DNA of 64,000 nt from an uncultured Massilia sp. (GCA_946481275.1 CAMLMV010000002.1:186001-250000); one strand, 5' to 3'. Shown: positions 17,007 to 27,104, numbered from the stretch's first letter. The notes: a model not told the origin generated them from the sequence alone. A program made the numbers and translations.

Positions 17007-17040
17007 GGGACCTCGAAGATCGCAGTTTGCCGAGGTTCCC
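17007..17040 (+). other. Hairpin in the yebC 5' leader
   Basis: GGGACCTCG pairs with CGAGGTTCCC (one bulge) around a 15-base loop, ending 19 bases before the yebC ATG. There is no T run, so it is more likely an mRNA stem than a terminator. Confidence 0.4.
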
Positions 17041-17059
17041 TGTCTAAGGAAGACTCGAC

Positions 17060-17785
17060 ATGGCTGGACACAGCAAATGGGCCAACATCAAGCACAAGAA
17101 AGCCGCGACTGACGCCAAGCGCGGCAAGATCTGGACCCGTCTGATCAAGGAAATCACCGTGGCCGCCCGCATGGGCGGCGGCGACGCCAACACCAACCCG
17201 CGCCTGCGCCTCGCCATCGAAAAGGCGGCCGACGCCAATATGCCGAAGGATAACGTCAACCGCGCCGTGCAGCGCGGTTCGGGCGGCCTGGAAGGCGTCA
17301 ACTACGAAGAGATCCGCTACGAAGGCTATGGCATCGGCGGCGCGGCGATCATCGTCGACTGCATGACCGACAACCGCGTGCGCACCGTGGCCGAAGTCCG
17401 CCACGCGTTCAGCAAATTCGGCGGCAACATGGGCACCGAAGGCTCCGTCTCGTTCATGTTCAAGCACGTGGGCCAGTTCCTGTTCGCGCCCGGCGTCGAA
17501 GAAGACAAGCTGATGGAAGCGGCACTGGAAGCCGGCGCCGACGACGTGATCACGGACGACGAAGGCGGCTTCGAAGTGCTGTGCGACCCGAACGCCTTCG
17601 CCGGCGTCAAGGAAGCGCTGGAGGCGGCCGGCTTCAAGGCCGATTCCGCCGAAGTCATCATGAAGCCGGACACCGAGACGGTGTTCACCGGCGAAGACGC
17701 GCTCAAGATGCAGAAACTGCTCGACGCCCTGGAAAACCTGGACGACGTGCAGGAAGTCTATACGAACGCAGTCATTGAAGAGTAA
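17060..17785 (+). CDS. yebC: YebC/PmpR family protein (TACO1-like translation or transcription factor)
   Basis: 241 residues, full family length. It starts [23 protein letters not shown] and contains the conserved [14 protein letters not shown] and [14 protein letters not shown] segments. YebC proteins were long annotated as DNA-binding regulators. More recent work links the family to translation through difficult (proline-rich) motifs. AAGGAAGA precedes the ATG. purD follows after 10 bases, so they form one transcript. Confidence 0.95.
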   Translation: MAGHSKWANIKHKKAATDAKRGKIWTRLIKEITVAARMGGGDANTNPRLRLAIEKAADANMPKDNVNRAVQRGSGGLEGVNYEEIRYEGYGIGGAAIIVDCMTDNRVRTVAEVRHAFSKFGGNMGTEGSVSFMFKHVGQFLFAPGVEEDKLMEAALEAGADDVITDDEGGFEVLCDPNAFAGVKEALEAAGFKADSAEVIMKPDTETVFTGEDALKMQKLLDALENLDDVQEVYTNAVIEE

Positions 17786-17795
17786 TCAAGCATCC

Positions 17796-19067
17796 ATGAA
17801 AATCCTGGTAGTCGGCTCTGGCGGCCGTGAACATGCCCTGGCCTGGAAACTGGCCCAATCCGATCGCGTCCAGATGGTCTATGTCGCACCGGGCAATGGC
17901 GGTACCGCGCGCGATGCGCGGCTGATCAACATCGACATCACCGACCCGGCCGCGCTGGCCGACTTCGTCGTCGCGGAACACGTCAACCTGACGCTGGTCG
18001 GGCCGGAGCAGCCGCTGGCGGCCGGCATCGTCAACCTGTTCCGCGCGCGCGGCCTGAAGGTCTTCGGCCCGACGAAGGAAGCGGCCCAGCTGGAAAGCTC
18101 GAAGGACTTCGCGAAGGCCTTCATGCACCGCCACGGCATCCCGACGGCGCAGTACCAGACGTTCACCGACGTCCAGCAGGCCCACGCCTATATCGACGCC
18201 CAGGGCGCACCGATCGTCATCAAGGCCGACGGCCTCGCCGCCGGCAAGGGCGTCGTCGTCGCAATGACGCTGGAAGAAGCGCACCAGGCGGCCGACGACA
18301 TGTTGTCGGGCAACCGCTTCGGCGACGCCGGCGCGCGCATCGTCATCGAGGAATTCCTCGCCGGCGAGGAAGCCAGCTTCATCGTCATGTGCGACGGCAG
18401 GAACGTCGTTGCCCTGGCCACGTCGCAGGACCACAAGCGCCTGAAGGACCACGACGAGGGCCCGAACACGGGCGGCATGGGCGCGTACTCGCCGGCACCG
18501 GTCGTCACGCCGTCGATCCACGCGCGCGTGATGCGCGAGATCATCAACCCGACCATCCAGGGCATGGCCAAGGACGGCATCCCGTACAGCGGCTTCCTGT
18601 ACGCGGGCCTGATGATCGACGCGGCCGGTGTGCCGAAAGTCATCGAATTCAACTGCCGCATGGGCGATCCGGAAACGCAGCCGATCATGACGCGCCTGAA
18701 GAGCGACTTCGTGACGGTGCTGGAACACGCCTGCAACGGCACGCTGGACAAGGTCGAACTGGAATGGGACCGCCGCACGGCGGTGGGCGTCGTGATGGCG
18801 GCGGCCGGTTATCCGGAAACGCCGGCCAAGGGCGACGTCATCGACGGCATCCCGGCCGAAACGCCGGAATGCGTCACTTTCCATGCCGGCACCCAGATCG
18901 TGGGCGGCACCCTGCAGACGTCGGGCGGCCGCGTACTGTGCGTCGTCGGCCTGGGCGACAGCGTCAAGATGGCGCAGAAGCAGGCGTACGAGTCCGTCGA
19001 GAAGATCCACTTCAATGGTGCCCAGTATCGGCGCGACATCGGGTGGCGCGGCATCAAGCAGGCGTAA
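17796..19067 (+). CDS. purD: Phosphoribosylamine-glycine ligase (GARS)
   Basis: 423 residues. It joins glycine to phosphoribosylamine with ATP in de novo purine synthesis. MKILVVGSGGREHALAWKL opens the N-domain; the ATP-grasp region (KADGLAAGKGVVVA, then EEFLAGEEASFIV) and EFNCRMGDPETQPI with metal-binding residues are intact. ATG 17796 gives the standard N-terminus. A strong terminator follows directly, so the yebC-purD unit ends here before the inserted GH29 gene. Confidence 0.97.
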   Translation: MKILVVGSGGREHALAWKLAQSDRVQMVYVAPGNGGTARDARLINIDITDPAALADFVVAEHVNLTLVGPEQPLAAGIVNLFRARGLKVFGPTKEAAQLESSKDFAKAFMHRHGIPTAQYQTFTDVQQAHAYIDAQGAPIVIKADGLAAGKGVVVAMTLEEAHQAADDMLSGNRFGDAGARIVIEEFLAGEEASFIVMCDGRNVVALATSQDHKRLKDHDEGPNTGGMGAYSPAPVVTPSIHARVMREIINPTIQGMAKDGIPYSGFLYAGLMIDAAGVPKVIEFNCRMGDPETQPIMTRLKSDFVTVLEHACNGTLDKVELEWDRRTAVGVVMAAAGYPETPAKGDVIDGIPAETPECVTFHAGTQIVGGTLQTSGGRVLCVVGLGDSVKMAQKQAYESVEKIHFNGAQYRRDIGWRGIKQA

Positions 19068-19107
19068 AAAAACGGGACGAGGTGCAAGCCTTGTCCCGTT
19101 TTTTTAT
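19068..19107. terminator. Terminator after purD
   Basis: The AACGGGACGAGG / CCTTGTCCCGTT stem has A and T runs on both flanks, so it could work in either direction. It separates purD from the GH29 gene. Confidence 0.85.
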
Positions 19108-19170
19108 CATTGATTGTATTAAATATATACAATACAATCGGCCGATCCCACTTTGAATGGAGCGTTGACG

Positions 19171-20910
19171 TTGAAGCTCAAGACCCTCGCGCTGGCCTGC
19201 ACCCTGCTCGCCGCCCTCCCCGCGCATGCCGCCCTGCCGGCGCTCGGTCCGATGCCGGCCTTGCCGGCCAAACAGGCACCCGACAGCGTCGACATGGCCG
19301 ACGCGCGCACCGCGCCCGTCGTGAAACTGGACTTGCCGATCGCGGCAGGCCCGTTCCAGCCGACCTGGGAGTCGATCGCACAGCACTATCCGGGCACGCC
19401 GGCGTGGCTGCGCGAGGCCAAGTTCGGCATCTGGGTGCACTTCGGTCCGCAAGCGGCCGGCATGAGCGGCGACTGGTACGCGCGCAGGATGTACGTGCCT
19501 GGCACGACGGCCTACGCCAACCATCTCAAGGCCTTCGGTCATCCGTCGCAGGCCGGCTACAAGGAGGTGTTGCGGGACTGGAATCCGCGCAAGCTCGACC
19601 CGGCCAGACTGACGGCGCTGTACAAGGAGGCGGGCGCGCGCTTCCTCCTCATCCAGGGTGTGCACCACGACAATTTCGATTTGTGGGATTCGCGTTACCA
19701 GCCGTGGAATGCAAAGCGCCTCGGTCCGAAGCGCGACCTTGTCGGCGAATGGGCGGTGGCGGCCAAGGCTGCCGGCCTGCGCTATGGCGTGGCGTTTCAC
19801 CATGAATACACGTGGTGGTGGTGGCAGACCGCCTTCGGCAGCGACCCGACGGGCCCGTTCGCAGGCAAACCGTACGACGGCGCATTGACCCTGGCCGACG
19901 GCAAAGGTCAATGGTGGGAAGGGCTCGATCCGCGCCTGCTCTACGGCCCGGACCTGCGCGAATACAAGGGCGTGACGGCCGCGGCGCACACGGACTGGAA
20001 CCCGCCGCCCGCGGGCATCTTCAGCCGCCACACCGCGTATGCGGAGTGGTATGCGAAACGCTGGGCGCTGCGCATGATGGACGTGGTGGAACGCTACGAC
20101 CCGGACTTCATCTATACCGACGGCACCAGCGACCAGCCGTTCAGCGGCAACGGGACCGGGACCGGCATGAAATCCGATGCCATCCAGCGCGTGATGGCGG
20201 ATTTCTACAACCGGACGCTGAAGAACCGCGGCAAGGTCGACACGTTCAGCGTCATCAAATTCCATCCGAAATTCAACGGTACCGTCAGCACGGAAGAAGG
20301 CTCGATCCCCGCCGGCATCCGCAACGATGAAGCGTGGATCGCGGAAACGCCCGTGGGCGACTGGTACTACGGCCCCGGGTTCACCTACGATTCGGGCGCC
20401 GTGATCCGCTACCTGCTCGAGCAGGTGGCGCGCGACGGCAACGTTGCCATCTGCATCTCGCCGCTGCCGGACGGATCGCTGGACGAAGGCAGCACGCGCA
20501 TGCTGAAGGAAGTCGGCGCCTGGATGCGCGTGAACGGGCAAGGGATCTATGGCAGCAAGGCATGGGTGCGGCTGGGCGAAGGCGAGAACGGCAAACTGCG
20601 CACCCTCCCCGACGGCAAGCTGGGAAAAGCGCAGGCCGACTTCAAGTTCGGCCCGCATGATTTCCGCTTCACGGTCGGCCGCGACGGTTCGCTGTACGCG
20701 TTCACCATGACGGTGCCCGCGCCCGGCGCTACGCTCAAGATCCACTCGCTCGGATCGGACGCGAACCTGCTGGGCAAACCGGTCACGTCGGTGTCCCTGG
20801 TCGGCTACGAAGGGAAGCCGCTGACCTGGCGCCAGGAGGCGGACGGCCTGGTCATCGTGAGCCCGCCCGAGATGCCGTTTGCCACGGCGGTTGCATTCAA
20901 TATCCGCTAA
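19171..20910 (+). CDS. Secreted alpha-L-fucosidase (GH29)
   Basis: 579 residues. TTG 19171 is chosen because GGAG lies 8 bases upstream and a standard signal peptide follows (MKLKTLALACTLLAALPAHA). GH29 features are KFGIWVHFGPQ (about residue 85), QGVHHDNFDLWDSRY matching the family's KHHDGF region, HHEYTWW, and the nucleophile aspartate in FIYTDGTSD (D317). A beta-sandwich C-terminus follows. GH29 enzymes retain configuration while releasing terminal L-fucose. With the nearby GH74 and GH2 proteins, fucosylated xyloglucan side chains are a likely substrate; this is inference. Terminators flank the gene on both sides. Confidence 0.85.
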   Translation: MKLKTLALACTLLAALPAHAALPALGPMPALPAKQAPDSVDMADARTAPVVKLDLPIAAGPFQPTWESIAQHYPGTPAWLREAKFGIWVHFGPQAAGMSGDWYARRMYVPGTTAYANHLKAFGHPSQAGYKEVLRDWNPRKLDPARLTALYKEAGARFLLIQGVHHDNFDLWDSRYQPWNAKRLGPKRDLVGEWAVAAKAAGLRYGVAFHHEYTWWWWQTAFGSDPTGPFAGKPYDGALTLADGKGQWWEGLDPRLLYGPDLREYKGVTAAAHTDWNPPPAGIFSRHTAYAEWYAKRWALRMMDVVERYDPDFIYTDGTSDQPFSGNGTGTGMKSDAIQRVMADFYNRTLKNRGKVDTFSVIKFHPKFNGTVSTEEGSIPAGIRNDEAWIAETPVGDWYYGPGFTYDSGAVIRYLLEQVARDGNVAICISPLPDGSLDEGSTRMLKEVGAWMRVNGQGIYGSKAWVRLGEGENGKLRTLPDGKLGKAQADFKFGPHDFRFTVGRDGSLYAFTMTVPAPGATLKIHSLGSDANLLGKPVTSVSLVGYEGKPLTWRQEADGLVIVSPPEMPFATAVAFNIR

Positions 20911-20937
20911 GCACGTCCGCAGATGTTCATCGCCATG

Positions 20938-20968
20938 AAAAAACGGAGGCACGCGGCCTCCGTTTTTT
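20938..20968. terminator. Bidirectional terminator between GH29 and the PEP-CTERM gene
   Basis: AAAAAACGGAGGC / GGCCTCCGTTTTTT stem between convergent genes, with A and T runs at both ends. Confidence 0.85.
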
Positions 20969-20985
20969 GAGTGACATGTGAAGGA

Positions 20986-21573
20986 TCAGCTGCGCCGGCG
21001 ACGCGCCAGCCCCCCTGCCGCGAGGCCACCCACCATCAGCGCCAGCGTCCCCGGCAGCGGCACCGAACCACTCGGCCCAGCCGCTTCCACGTCGACGTTG
21101 TCGATCTGGTTGTAGTAGCCCGAGCCGATGCGCAGTTCGGTGATGCCGGTGAGCAGCGTGCTCCACGTACCCGAATCCGCGATCGAACCGACCGACACGC
21201 CGTCGGCCGACACGTCGCTCCCGTCCATGAAGTAGTCGAAGCTCTTCAGGTCGAACTTGCCGCCGCCCACGCGGGTCAGGGTGACGAACGTGCCGTTGCC
21301 GTTCTCGAGGCCGTCGTGCCAGTTGAAGGTCGACGGTTCCAACGTGCTGTCGCCGACGTGGGCGGCGCCCGCGTCCGCACCCGGCGCGTTCAGCGTCACC
21401 TGGAAGCCCGATTCCACGTAGGTCAGGTTCAGGCCGTTGTAGGTCATGCCGCCGGCCAGCGGGAAGCCGTCGCCGTACATCATCTCGGTCAGGCCGTCGA
21501 AGTTCAGGACGGTGGCGCCTGCGCTGCCGGCCGCCAGGAAGGCGGCGGCGGCAAGGATGGATTTGAATTTCAT
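20986..21573 (-). CDS. PEP-CTERM sorting domain protein (VPLPGTLAL variant)
   Basis: 195 residues. Signal peptide residues 1-21 (ILAAAAFLAAGSAGA), then a beta-rich body opening with VLNFDGL, of the kind common in PEP-CTERM proteins. The tail SVPLPGTLALMVGGLAAGG ends in RRRRS, with the VPLPG variant of the motif instead of PEP. The sorting enzyme is not in the window. ATG 21573 has GGAGAG upstream. It lies 18 bases after the GH74 gene on the same strand, so both may be expressed together. Confidence 0.82.
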   Translation of the reverse strand: MKFKSILAAAAFLAAGSAGATVLNFDGLTEMMYGDGFPLAGGMTYNGLNLTYVESGFQVTLNAPGADAGAAHVGDSTLEPSTFNWHDGLENGNGTFVTLTRVGGGKFDLKSFDYFMDGSDVSADGVSVGSIADSGTWSTLLTGITELRIGSGYYNQIDNVDVEAAGPSGSVPLPGTLALMVGGLAAGGLARRRRS

Positions 21574-21591
21574 GGTGCTCTCCAAAAATAA

Positions 21592-23955
21592 TCAATAGCT
21601 GAACACGACACCGCGGCCCGCGCCGGCGGCATACACGCGTCCGGGTATGGTCTGGTCGGCCGCCAGGTTGCTGAGGCCGGCGTACTGGTGCTTGTCGTCG
21701 TTGATCCGGCGCCAGGTCTTCGCACCGTCATCCGAGCGGTACACGCCCCACACATTGTTGATGATGCCGACGATGTAGATCGACGACGAGTACGTCGCGC
21801 CGGCCGGCGCCTTGCCCAGGGCGATGGAGGTCGCGCCATATACCTGCGGGAAGCTCCACGTCTCGTTGGTGCCCCAATCCGGCTGCGTCACGTCCAGCTT
21901 GGTCCAGGTCGCGCCCGAGTCGGTGGAGTGCAGGATGCTGAAACCGTCGACCACCCAGACGTCGCCTTCGGCGTTCGGATTGACCGCGATCGACGAGTTC
22001 TGGAAGCTCGCCACCCGTGCGCCCGCGTTCACGAACGTCGTGCTTTCCGTGAAGGTGTGGCCGCCGTCGTTCGAGTACCAGAAATGCGAGGTGTCCGACC
22101 ACTGGTTCCACCATGCGCCGCCCGAGTTGAAGGCATAGACCTTGTTCGGGTTCTTGCGGTCGGCGACGACGCGGTAGCCGCGGCCGATACCCACCGCGGG
22201 CAGGGCGGGCAGGTTCGTGTACGTCCAGGTCGCGCCGTTATCGGTCGTATAGGCCGGACGCGCACCGGCCGGTGACCAGACTGCGTTGCCCGGCTTGGTG
22301 ACGGCGAGGGTTTCCTCGCCACCGGTGTTGGCCAGCGCGTCCGGGTGATAGCTGGCGAACGCCGTCCACGTCACGCCGGAATCGGTCGAGTACCCGCCGC
22401 GGCGGGTCTGCTCGCCCCAACCGCCGGTGCCGACCGCGGCGATATAGGACGGGTTCGACCACGCCATGTCGGCGGCGTTACCGTTGCCGAACCAGCCGAC
22501 CGGGCCGCGCGTCGGCTTCTTCAGCACCTCGGTCTGCACGTGCATGCCGATGTCGCCCGAGCTGCGCAGCAGCGAGTAGTTGGCGCCCTTGGGCGGGGTC
22601 GCGAGGCTGATCGTGGCGGTTTCCTCGAGATTCGTCACGTCCAGGTTCCAGGTGGGCGTGGCCGCCGAGGCGGTCTTCGTTTCCCAGATGCCGCCGCCGA
22701 ACACGTGCAGGATGTGGTCGGGGTTGTTCGGGTCGATCTCGACGTCGTCCACCCAGCCGGAGAAGTCCACGTTGGACGGGGTGTGCGGGGTCATCGACGC
22801 GATTTCGCGCCAAGTCTGGCCGGCGTCGTCGGACACCTGCACGACCGGCTGGCCCTGCCAGTTACCCCAGGAGTTCGAGACACCCAGCGCGATGCGCGTG
22901 GTCGCGCCGGAACCGGAGACCGACAGGCCGCCCATGCCGAAGTTCACCCATTGTTCCGTATCGTAGCTCTTCAGCAGCGTCCAGTTGGTGCCGTCGAACT
23001 TGTACAGGCGGGCCGGACCGCCGGCGCCCGGACCCATGTCGCGGGTGAACGCCACGTAGATGATGCCGTCCTTGGCGCGGACCATGTGCGGGATGTAGTA
23101 GCCGGTGACGGGGGGCGTCACGCCGGTCCAGGTCGCGCCGCCGTCGGTCGACTTGTACAGGTTGGCGCTCAGGCCGGCCGCGGCGGCGTAATCCGGGGCC
23201 ACCGCCGTGTAGATGGTCTGCGTGGCCGAGCCCGAGCCCGTCGTCGACGTGTCGAACAGCACGCTCTCGATGCCGCCCGAGGTGCGGCCCGGCAGCGAGC
23301 CGATCTGGTCGCCCGGGTACTGGAACGTCGTCAGCGCAGTCACCTGGTTCCAGGTCTGGCCGTAGTCGGTGCTCTTCCACAGGCCCGACGTGCGCGAACC
23401 GTAGTAAAGGACGGACGGTTTGTTCGGGTCGACCATCAGGCGTTCGCCGATGGCGCGGCCCGGATCGTTGGAACCGGCGCGGAACGGCAGGTCGACGTGC
23501 GTCCAGTTGTCGCCGCGGTCGGTGGAAATATACAGGCGGGCATTGGTGCCCTGCCAATCATACATGCCGGTGACGAGGTAGACGCGCTTGTCGTCGGTCG
23601 GATCCAGGGCCACGCTTTCGGCCCCGTTATAGAATTCTTCGCGGACGCCGAAGCCGTCCGTGATCGGGGTCCAGCCCGAGGTGGCCGTGTCCCTGCGGTA
23701 GACGCCGCCCATGTCGGTGCGCGCGTACAGCACGTTCGGGCTGGTCGGGTGGAAGATCAGGCCGGTCACGTAGCCGCTGCCGCCGTACTTCACGCTCTGC
23801 CAGCGCGTACCGGTCGCCGCGACGTCGGCGCCGCCGCCGGACGCGCTGCCGACCATGGCCGCAAAGGAAGGCGATTGCGAGGACGGGCTGTCACCGCCGC
23901 AGGCCGCCACCAGGCCGGCCACGGCGCAGGCGAGGGCAAGAGTTTGCTTCTTCAT
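21592..23955 (-). CDS. GH74 xyloglucanase-type lipoprotein
   Basis: 787 residues. A lipobox LVAACGG (Cys19) implies outer-membrane anchoring. The body is a tandem seven-bladed beta-propeller with many Asp-box-like repeats (STDGGATWTG, SDDAGQTWRE, STDSGATWTK). GH74 hallmarks are LYARTDMGGVYRRD with the probable base D81 and SSGDIGMH with the probable acid near D468. Family enzymes cut the beta-1,4-glucan backbone of xyloglucan. ATG 23955 follows GGAG. It shares a transcript with the PEP-CTERM gene and sits with GH29 in an insertion between purD and hemF. Substrate specificity is inferred from the family. Confidence 0.85.
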   Translation of the reverse strand: MKKQTLALACAVAGLVAACGGDSPSSQSPSFAAMVGSASGGGADVAATGTRWQSVKYGGSGYVTGLIFHPTSPNVLYARTDMGGVYRRDTATSGWTPITDGFGVREEFYNGAESVALDPTDDKRVYLVTGMYDWQGTNARLYISTDRGDNWTHVDLPFRAGSNDPGRAIGERLMVDPNKPSVLYYGSRTSGLWKSTDYGQTWNQVTALTTFQYPGDQIGSLPGRTSGGIESVLFDTSTTGSGSATQTIYTAVAPDYAAAAGLSANLYKSTDGGATWTGVTPPVTGYYIPHMVRAKDGIIYVAFTRDMGPGAGGPARLYKFDGTNWTLLKSYDTEQWVNFGMGGLSVSGSGATTRIALGVSNSWGNWQGQPVVQVSDDAGQTWREIASMTPHTPSNVDFSGWVDDVEIDPNNPDHILHVFGGGIWETKTASAATPTWNLDVTNLEETATISLATPPKGANYSLLRSSGDIGMHVQTEVLKKPTRGPVGWFGNGNAADMAWSNPSYIAAVGTGGWGEQTRRGGYSTDSGVTWTAFASYHPDALANTGGEETLAVTKPGNAVWSPAGARPAYTTDNGATWTYTNLPALPAVGIGRGYRVVADRKNPNKVYAFNSGGAWWNQWSDTSHFWYSNDGGHTFTESTTFVNAGARVASFQNSSIAVNPNAEGDVWVVDGFSILHSTDSGATWTKLDVTQPDWGTNETWSFPQVYGATSIALGKAPAGATYSSSIYIVGIINNVWGVYRSDDGAKTWRRINDDKHQYAGLSNLAADQTIPGRVYAAGAGRGVVFSY

Positions 23956-24390
23956 GCTTGAACTCCAAGAAAGTGTAGGACCGTGTTGGCGGTCGTTTGC
24001 TGCAATGCACCATCTCCGTCGGTACGGCCGCGGACGCGCCGTCACGATGAAGTCTAGGGATGGGAGAGGACAGGTGGGCGCGTCAAGGTCGCGGCCGCGG
24101 GGGGATCGTGTGTGCCATGAGGGTCTCCGTCGTTATCGTTTTATGTCGTTCCTACACCGGCTATGCAGCTGGCGTGAAATCGGTTTCTTTCGACCTAGAC
24201 TATTAGCAATACGTACGCGTTTCTTGCATTCGTAACTACGAAAGCTATAAAAATGCAGAAAATTGAAGAGATTTGCGCAGAATTTTTATTCGCGCCGGAG
24301 GGGTGTTGCAAAGGGTGTTGGCGGTTGCCTGTCACGATGCAGTTCATCAGTGTACAATCCCCGTTCGCTTTTTTTCTCTCACATTTCCAC
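23956..24390. other. 435-base divergent intergenic region (GH74 / hemF)
   Basis: The half near GH74 is GC-rich; 24130-24300 is AT-rich, unlike its surroundings. It should hold the leftward promoter of the GH74-PEP-CTERM unit and the rightward hemF promoter. A possible 29-codon frame from the ATG at 24118 has no supporting signal. I see no repeat or RNA gene. Confidence 0.5.
24353..24358 (+). promoter_or_regulatory. Possible -10 box of the hemF promoter
   Basis: TACAAT lies 33 bases before the hemF ATG. No good -35 box stands at the right distance. Confidence 0.35.
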
Positions 24391-25302
24391 ATGGCTACAA
24401 TTAATCCGGCCGCCGTCAAGGCCTGGCTGCTCGACCTCCAGGCGCGCATCGTGCAGGCGCTGGAAGACGTCGACGGCAAGACCTTTTTGCGCGACACGTG
24501 GGAACGGGCCGAAGGCGGAGGCGGCGTATCGCGCCTCGTCGAAGGCGGGAATGTGATCGAGCGGGGCGGCGTGAATTTCTCGCACGTGCGCGGCGCCAGC
24601 CTGCCGCCGTCGGCGATGGCCGCGCGTCCGGAGCTCGCCGGCCGCGCGTGGGAAGCGATGGGCGTGTCGCTCGTGCTGCACCCGCACAATCCGTACGCAC
24701 CCACCGTGCATATGAACGTGCGCTTTTTCGAAGCGACGGCCGAGGGCAAGGACCCGGTCTGGTGGTTCGGCGGCGGCATGGACCTGACGCCTTGTTACGG
24801 CAACGAGGAGGACGCGCGCCACTTCCACCAGGTCTGCCACGACGCGCTGGCGCCGTTCGGCGACGGGCTGCATCCGCGCTTCAAGCGCTGGTGCGACGAG
24901 TATTTCTATATAAAACACCGCAAGGAAGCGCGCGGCGTCGGCGGCATCTTCTTCGACGACTTCAACGAACTCGGGTTCGAGCAGTCGTATGCCATGGTGC
25001 AGAACGTCGGCAACGGCTTTCTCGATGCCTACCTGCCGATCCTGCAGCGCCGCAAGGACCAGCCGTACGGCGAACGCGAGCGCGATTTCCAGGCATACCG
25101 GCGCGGGCGCTACGTGGAGTTCAACCTCGTGTGGGACCGCGGTACGCTGTTCGGCCTGCAGTCGGGCGGCCGGACGGAAGCGATCCTGATGTCGATGCCG
25201 CCGATCGTCAAATGGCGCTACGACTGGCACCCGGAGCCGGGCAGCCCGGAAGAAAAGCTGTATACCGACTTCCTGCCGCACCGGGATTGGCTCGCCCCGT
25301 GA
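24391..25302 (+). CDS. hemF: Oxygen-dependent coproporphyrinogen III oxidase
   Basis: 303 residues. It converts coproporphyrinogen III to protoporphyrinogen IX using O2 in haem synthesis, so aerobic growth is implied. Signatures are [15 protein letters not shown], the active-site stretch [31 protein letters not shown] and [13 protein letters not shown] 24391 matches the family start. nadD starts at GTG overlapping its stop (GTGA), so it heads the hemF-nadD-rsfS-rlmH-maf operon. Confidence 0.97.
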   Translation: MATINPAAVKAWLLDLQARIVQALEDVDGKTFLRDTWERAEGGGGVSRLVEGGNVIERGGVNFSHVRGASLPPSAMAARPELAGRAWEAMGVSLVLHPHNPYAPTVHMNVRFFEATAEGKDPVWWFGGGMDLTPCYGNEEDARHFHQVCHDALAPFGDGLHPRFKRWCDEYFYIKHRKEARGVGGIFFDDFNELGFEQSYAMVQNVGNGFLDAYLPILQRRKDQPYGERERDFQAYRRGRYVEFNLVWDRGTLFGLQSGGRTEAILMSMPPIVKWRYDWHPEPGSPEEKLYTDFLPHRDWLAP

Positions 25303-25958
25303 CCCGCTGCGTTGCTCTGCTGGGCGGCAGTTTCGACCCGGTACATTACGGCCACGTCGCACTGGCCGAGCTGTTCGCGCGCCAGCTCCATCCGGACGAA
25401 TTGCGCGTGCTGCCCGCCGGCCAGCCGTGGCAAAAGAAGAGCGGCCTGGAAGCGGGCGATGCCGACCGCGTGGCCATGCTGGAGCTGGCGTTCGCAGGGA
25501 GCGCCGCGCCCGTGACGATCGATACCCGCGAAATCGACCGCCACGGCGCCACGTACACGGTCGAAACCCTGCGCGGCCTGCGCGCCGAGCTGGGGCCGGA
25601 TACATCCATCGTGTTCGTGATGGGCGCGGACCAGTTGCAGAAGCTGGACACCTGGCGCGACTGGCGCGACCTGTTCGCGCTGGCCAATTTCGGCGTCGCC
25701 GCCCGCCCCGGCTACCGGCTCGACGACGCCGCGCTGCCGCCCGCCGTGGCGCTTGAGTTGGCGCAGCGGCGCGCGTCGTTCGACGACGTGCGCGCCAGCC
25801 CGGCGGGCAGGGTCTGCCTGGCGCACACGCTGGCCATCGACATCTCGGCCACGCAGGTGCGCGCTGCCCTGCACGCTGTACCCCGTACTGACATAAGCGC
25901 GCTCGTTGCGCCGCAAGTGCTAGACTATATTCAACAACATAACTTGTACAAAAACTAA
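25299..25958 (+). CDS. nadD: Nicotinate-nucleotide adenylyltransferase
   Basis: 219 residues, GTG start overlapping the hemF stop. It makes nicotinate adenine dinucleotide in NAD synthesis. The nucleotidyltransferase signature [18 protein letters not shown] is at the N-terminus, and the ISATQVRA motif, a variant of ISST.IR, lies near the C-terminus (about residue 184). The stop overlaps the rsfS start (TAATG). Confidence 0.95.
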   Translation: MTRCVALLGGSFDPVHYGHVALAELFARQLHPDELRVLPAGQPWQKKSGLEAGDADRVAMLELAFAGSAAPVTIDTREIDRHGATYTVETLRGLRAELGPDTSIVFVMGADQLQKLDTWRDWRDLFALANFGVAARPGYRLDDAALPPAVALELAQRRASFDDVRASPAGRVCLAHTLAIDISATQVRAALHAVPRTDISALVAPQVLDYIQQHNLYKN

Positions 25959-26623
25959 TGGATATCAAGAAACTGCAAACGCTCGTCGTCGACGCCCTCG
26001 AAGACGTCAAGGGCCAGGACATCGTTCTGTTCGACACGACGCACCTGACCAGCCTGTTCGACCGCATCGCGGTCGTGTCGGGCACGTCGAATCGCCAGAC
26101 CAAGGCGCTGGCCGCCTCGGTGCGCGACAAGGTCAAGGAAGCAGGCGGCGACGTGGTCGGGCTGGAAGGCGAAGACACGGGTGAATGGGTCCTCGTCGAC
26201 CTGGGCGACATGATCGTGCACATCATGCAGCCGGCCATCCGCCAGTACTACCGCCTGGAAGAAATCTGGGGCGACAAGCCCGTGAAACTGGGCGCCGCCA
26301 AGCGCAAGTCGACGCTTGAGGGCCAGGAAGCGGCCGCGCCGAAGGGCAAGTCGAAGCACCTCGCCGCCAACCAGGAACAGGAAGAAGCCAAGCCGGTGCG
26401 CGAGCGCAAGCCGGCGGCCAAGAAGTCGGCTGACGCCAAGCCGGCCGCCAGGAAGCCTGCCGCCAAGAAGATCCCGACGGGTGCTACCGTGAAGGTGGCC
26501 GTGTCGAAGACGGCCGCCGCCGATGCGAAAGCCGCCAAGGCTGCGAAGGCGGCGAAGGTTGCAGCGGAAGGCGCCGCACCAGCCAAGAAAGTCATCCGCC
26601 GCATCAAGAAAACCGAAGAATAA
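25958..26623 (+). CDS. rsfS: Ribosomal silencing factor RsfS with a Lys/Ala-rich C-terminal tail
   Basis: 221 residues. Residues 1 to about 112 are the RsfS domain (VSGTSNRQTKALA, GEWVLVDLGDMIVHIM, YYRLEEIWGD), which binds uL14 on the 50S subunit and blocks subunit joining in starvation. The remaining 100 or so residues are an added low-complexity tail of Lys, Ala and Pro (for example RKPAAKKSADAKPAARKPA) resembling histone H1 or AlgP tails. Ordinary RsfS proteins stop near residue 115. The tail is in frame with no internal stop. It sits in the hemF-maf operon. Confidence 0.93.
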   Translation: MDIKKLQTLVVDALEDVKGQDIVLFDTTHLTSLFDRIAVVSGTSNRQTKALAASVRDKVKEAGGDVVGLEGEDTGEWVLVDLGDMIVHIMQPAIRQYYRLEEIWGDKPVKLGAAKRKSTLEGQEAAAPKGKSKHLAANQEQEEAKPVRERKPAAKKSADAKPAARKPAAKKIPTGATVKVAVSKTAAADAKAAKAAKAAKVAAEGAAPAKKVIRRIKKTEE

Positions 26624-26629
26624 ACTGCG

Positions 26630-27100
26630 ATGCAGTTGTTCATCGTCGCGGTCGGCCACAAGATGCCGGCCTGGATCGAGACCGGCTTCGCGGAATACGT
26701 CAAACGCATGCCGCCGGAGCTGCGCATCGTGCTGAAGGAAGTGAAACCGGTCGAACGGTCCGGCAGCAAGACGGCGGCCACCGCGATGGCGCTCGAACGC
26801 GAGCGCATCGAGGCCGTGCTGCCGAAAGGCGTACGCATCGTCGCCCTCGACGAGCGCGGCAAGGACCTCACCAGCGTGGGCCTGTCGCAGGCGCTGGAGG
26901 CCTGGCAGCAGGACGGGCGCGATGTCGCCTTCCTGATCGGCGGGGCCGACGGCCTCGATCCGGAACTCAAGGCGCGCGCGGACGGTCTGATCCGCATCTC
27001 CAGCATGACGCTGCCGCACGGTATCGTGCGCGTGATGCTGGCAGAGCAGTTATATCGTGCGTGGTCCATCACCCAGAACCACCCTTACCATCGGGTATGA
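26630..27100 (+). CDS. rlmH: 23S rRNA (pseudouridine1915-N3)-methyltransferase
   Basis: 156 residues, full length. A small SPOUT methyltransferase acting on pseudouridine 1915 of assembled ribosomes. Conserved segments are the [13 protein letters not shown] start, [16 protein letters not shown] and the knotted C-terminus [18 protein letters not shown] ending HPYHRV. It starts 6 bases after rsfS. Confidence 0.97.
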   Translation: MQLFIVAVGHKMPAWIETGFAEYVKRMPPELRIVLKEVKPVERSGSKTAATAMALERERIEAVLPKGVRIVALDERGKDLTSVGLSQALEAWQQDGRDVAFLIGGADGLDPELKARADGLIRISSMTLPHGIVRVMLAEQLYRAWSITQNHPYHRV

Positions 27101-27104
27101 GCCG

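Noticed and set aside
24118..24207. A 29-codon frame (MRVSVVIVLCRSY...) between GH74 and hemF
   Set aside because: No ribosome binding site, no partner overlap and no recognisable peptide; AT-rich spacer DNA gives such frames by chance.
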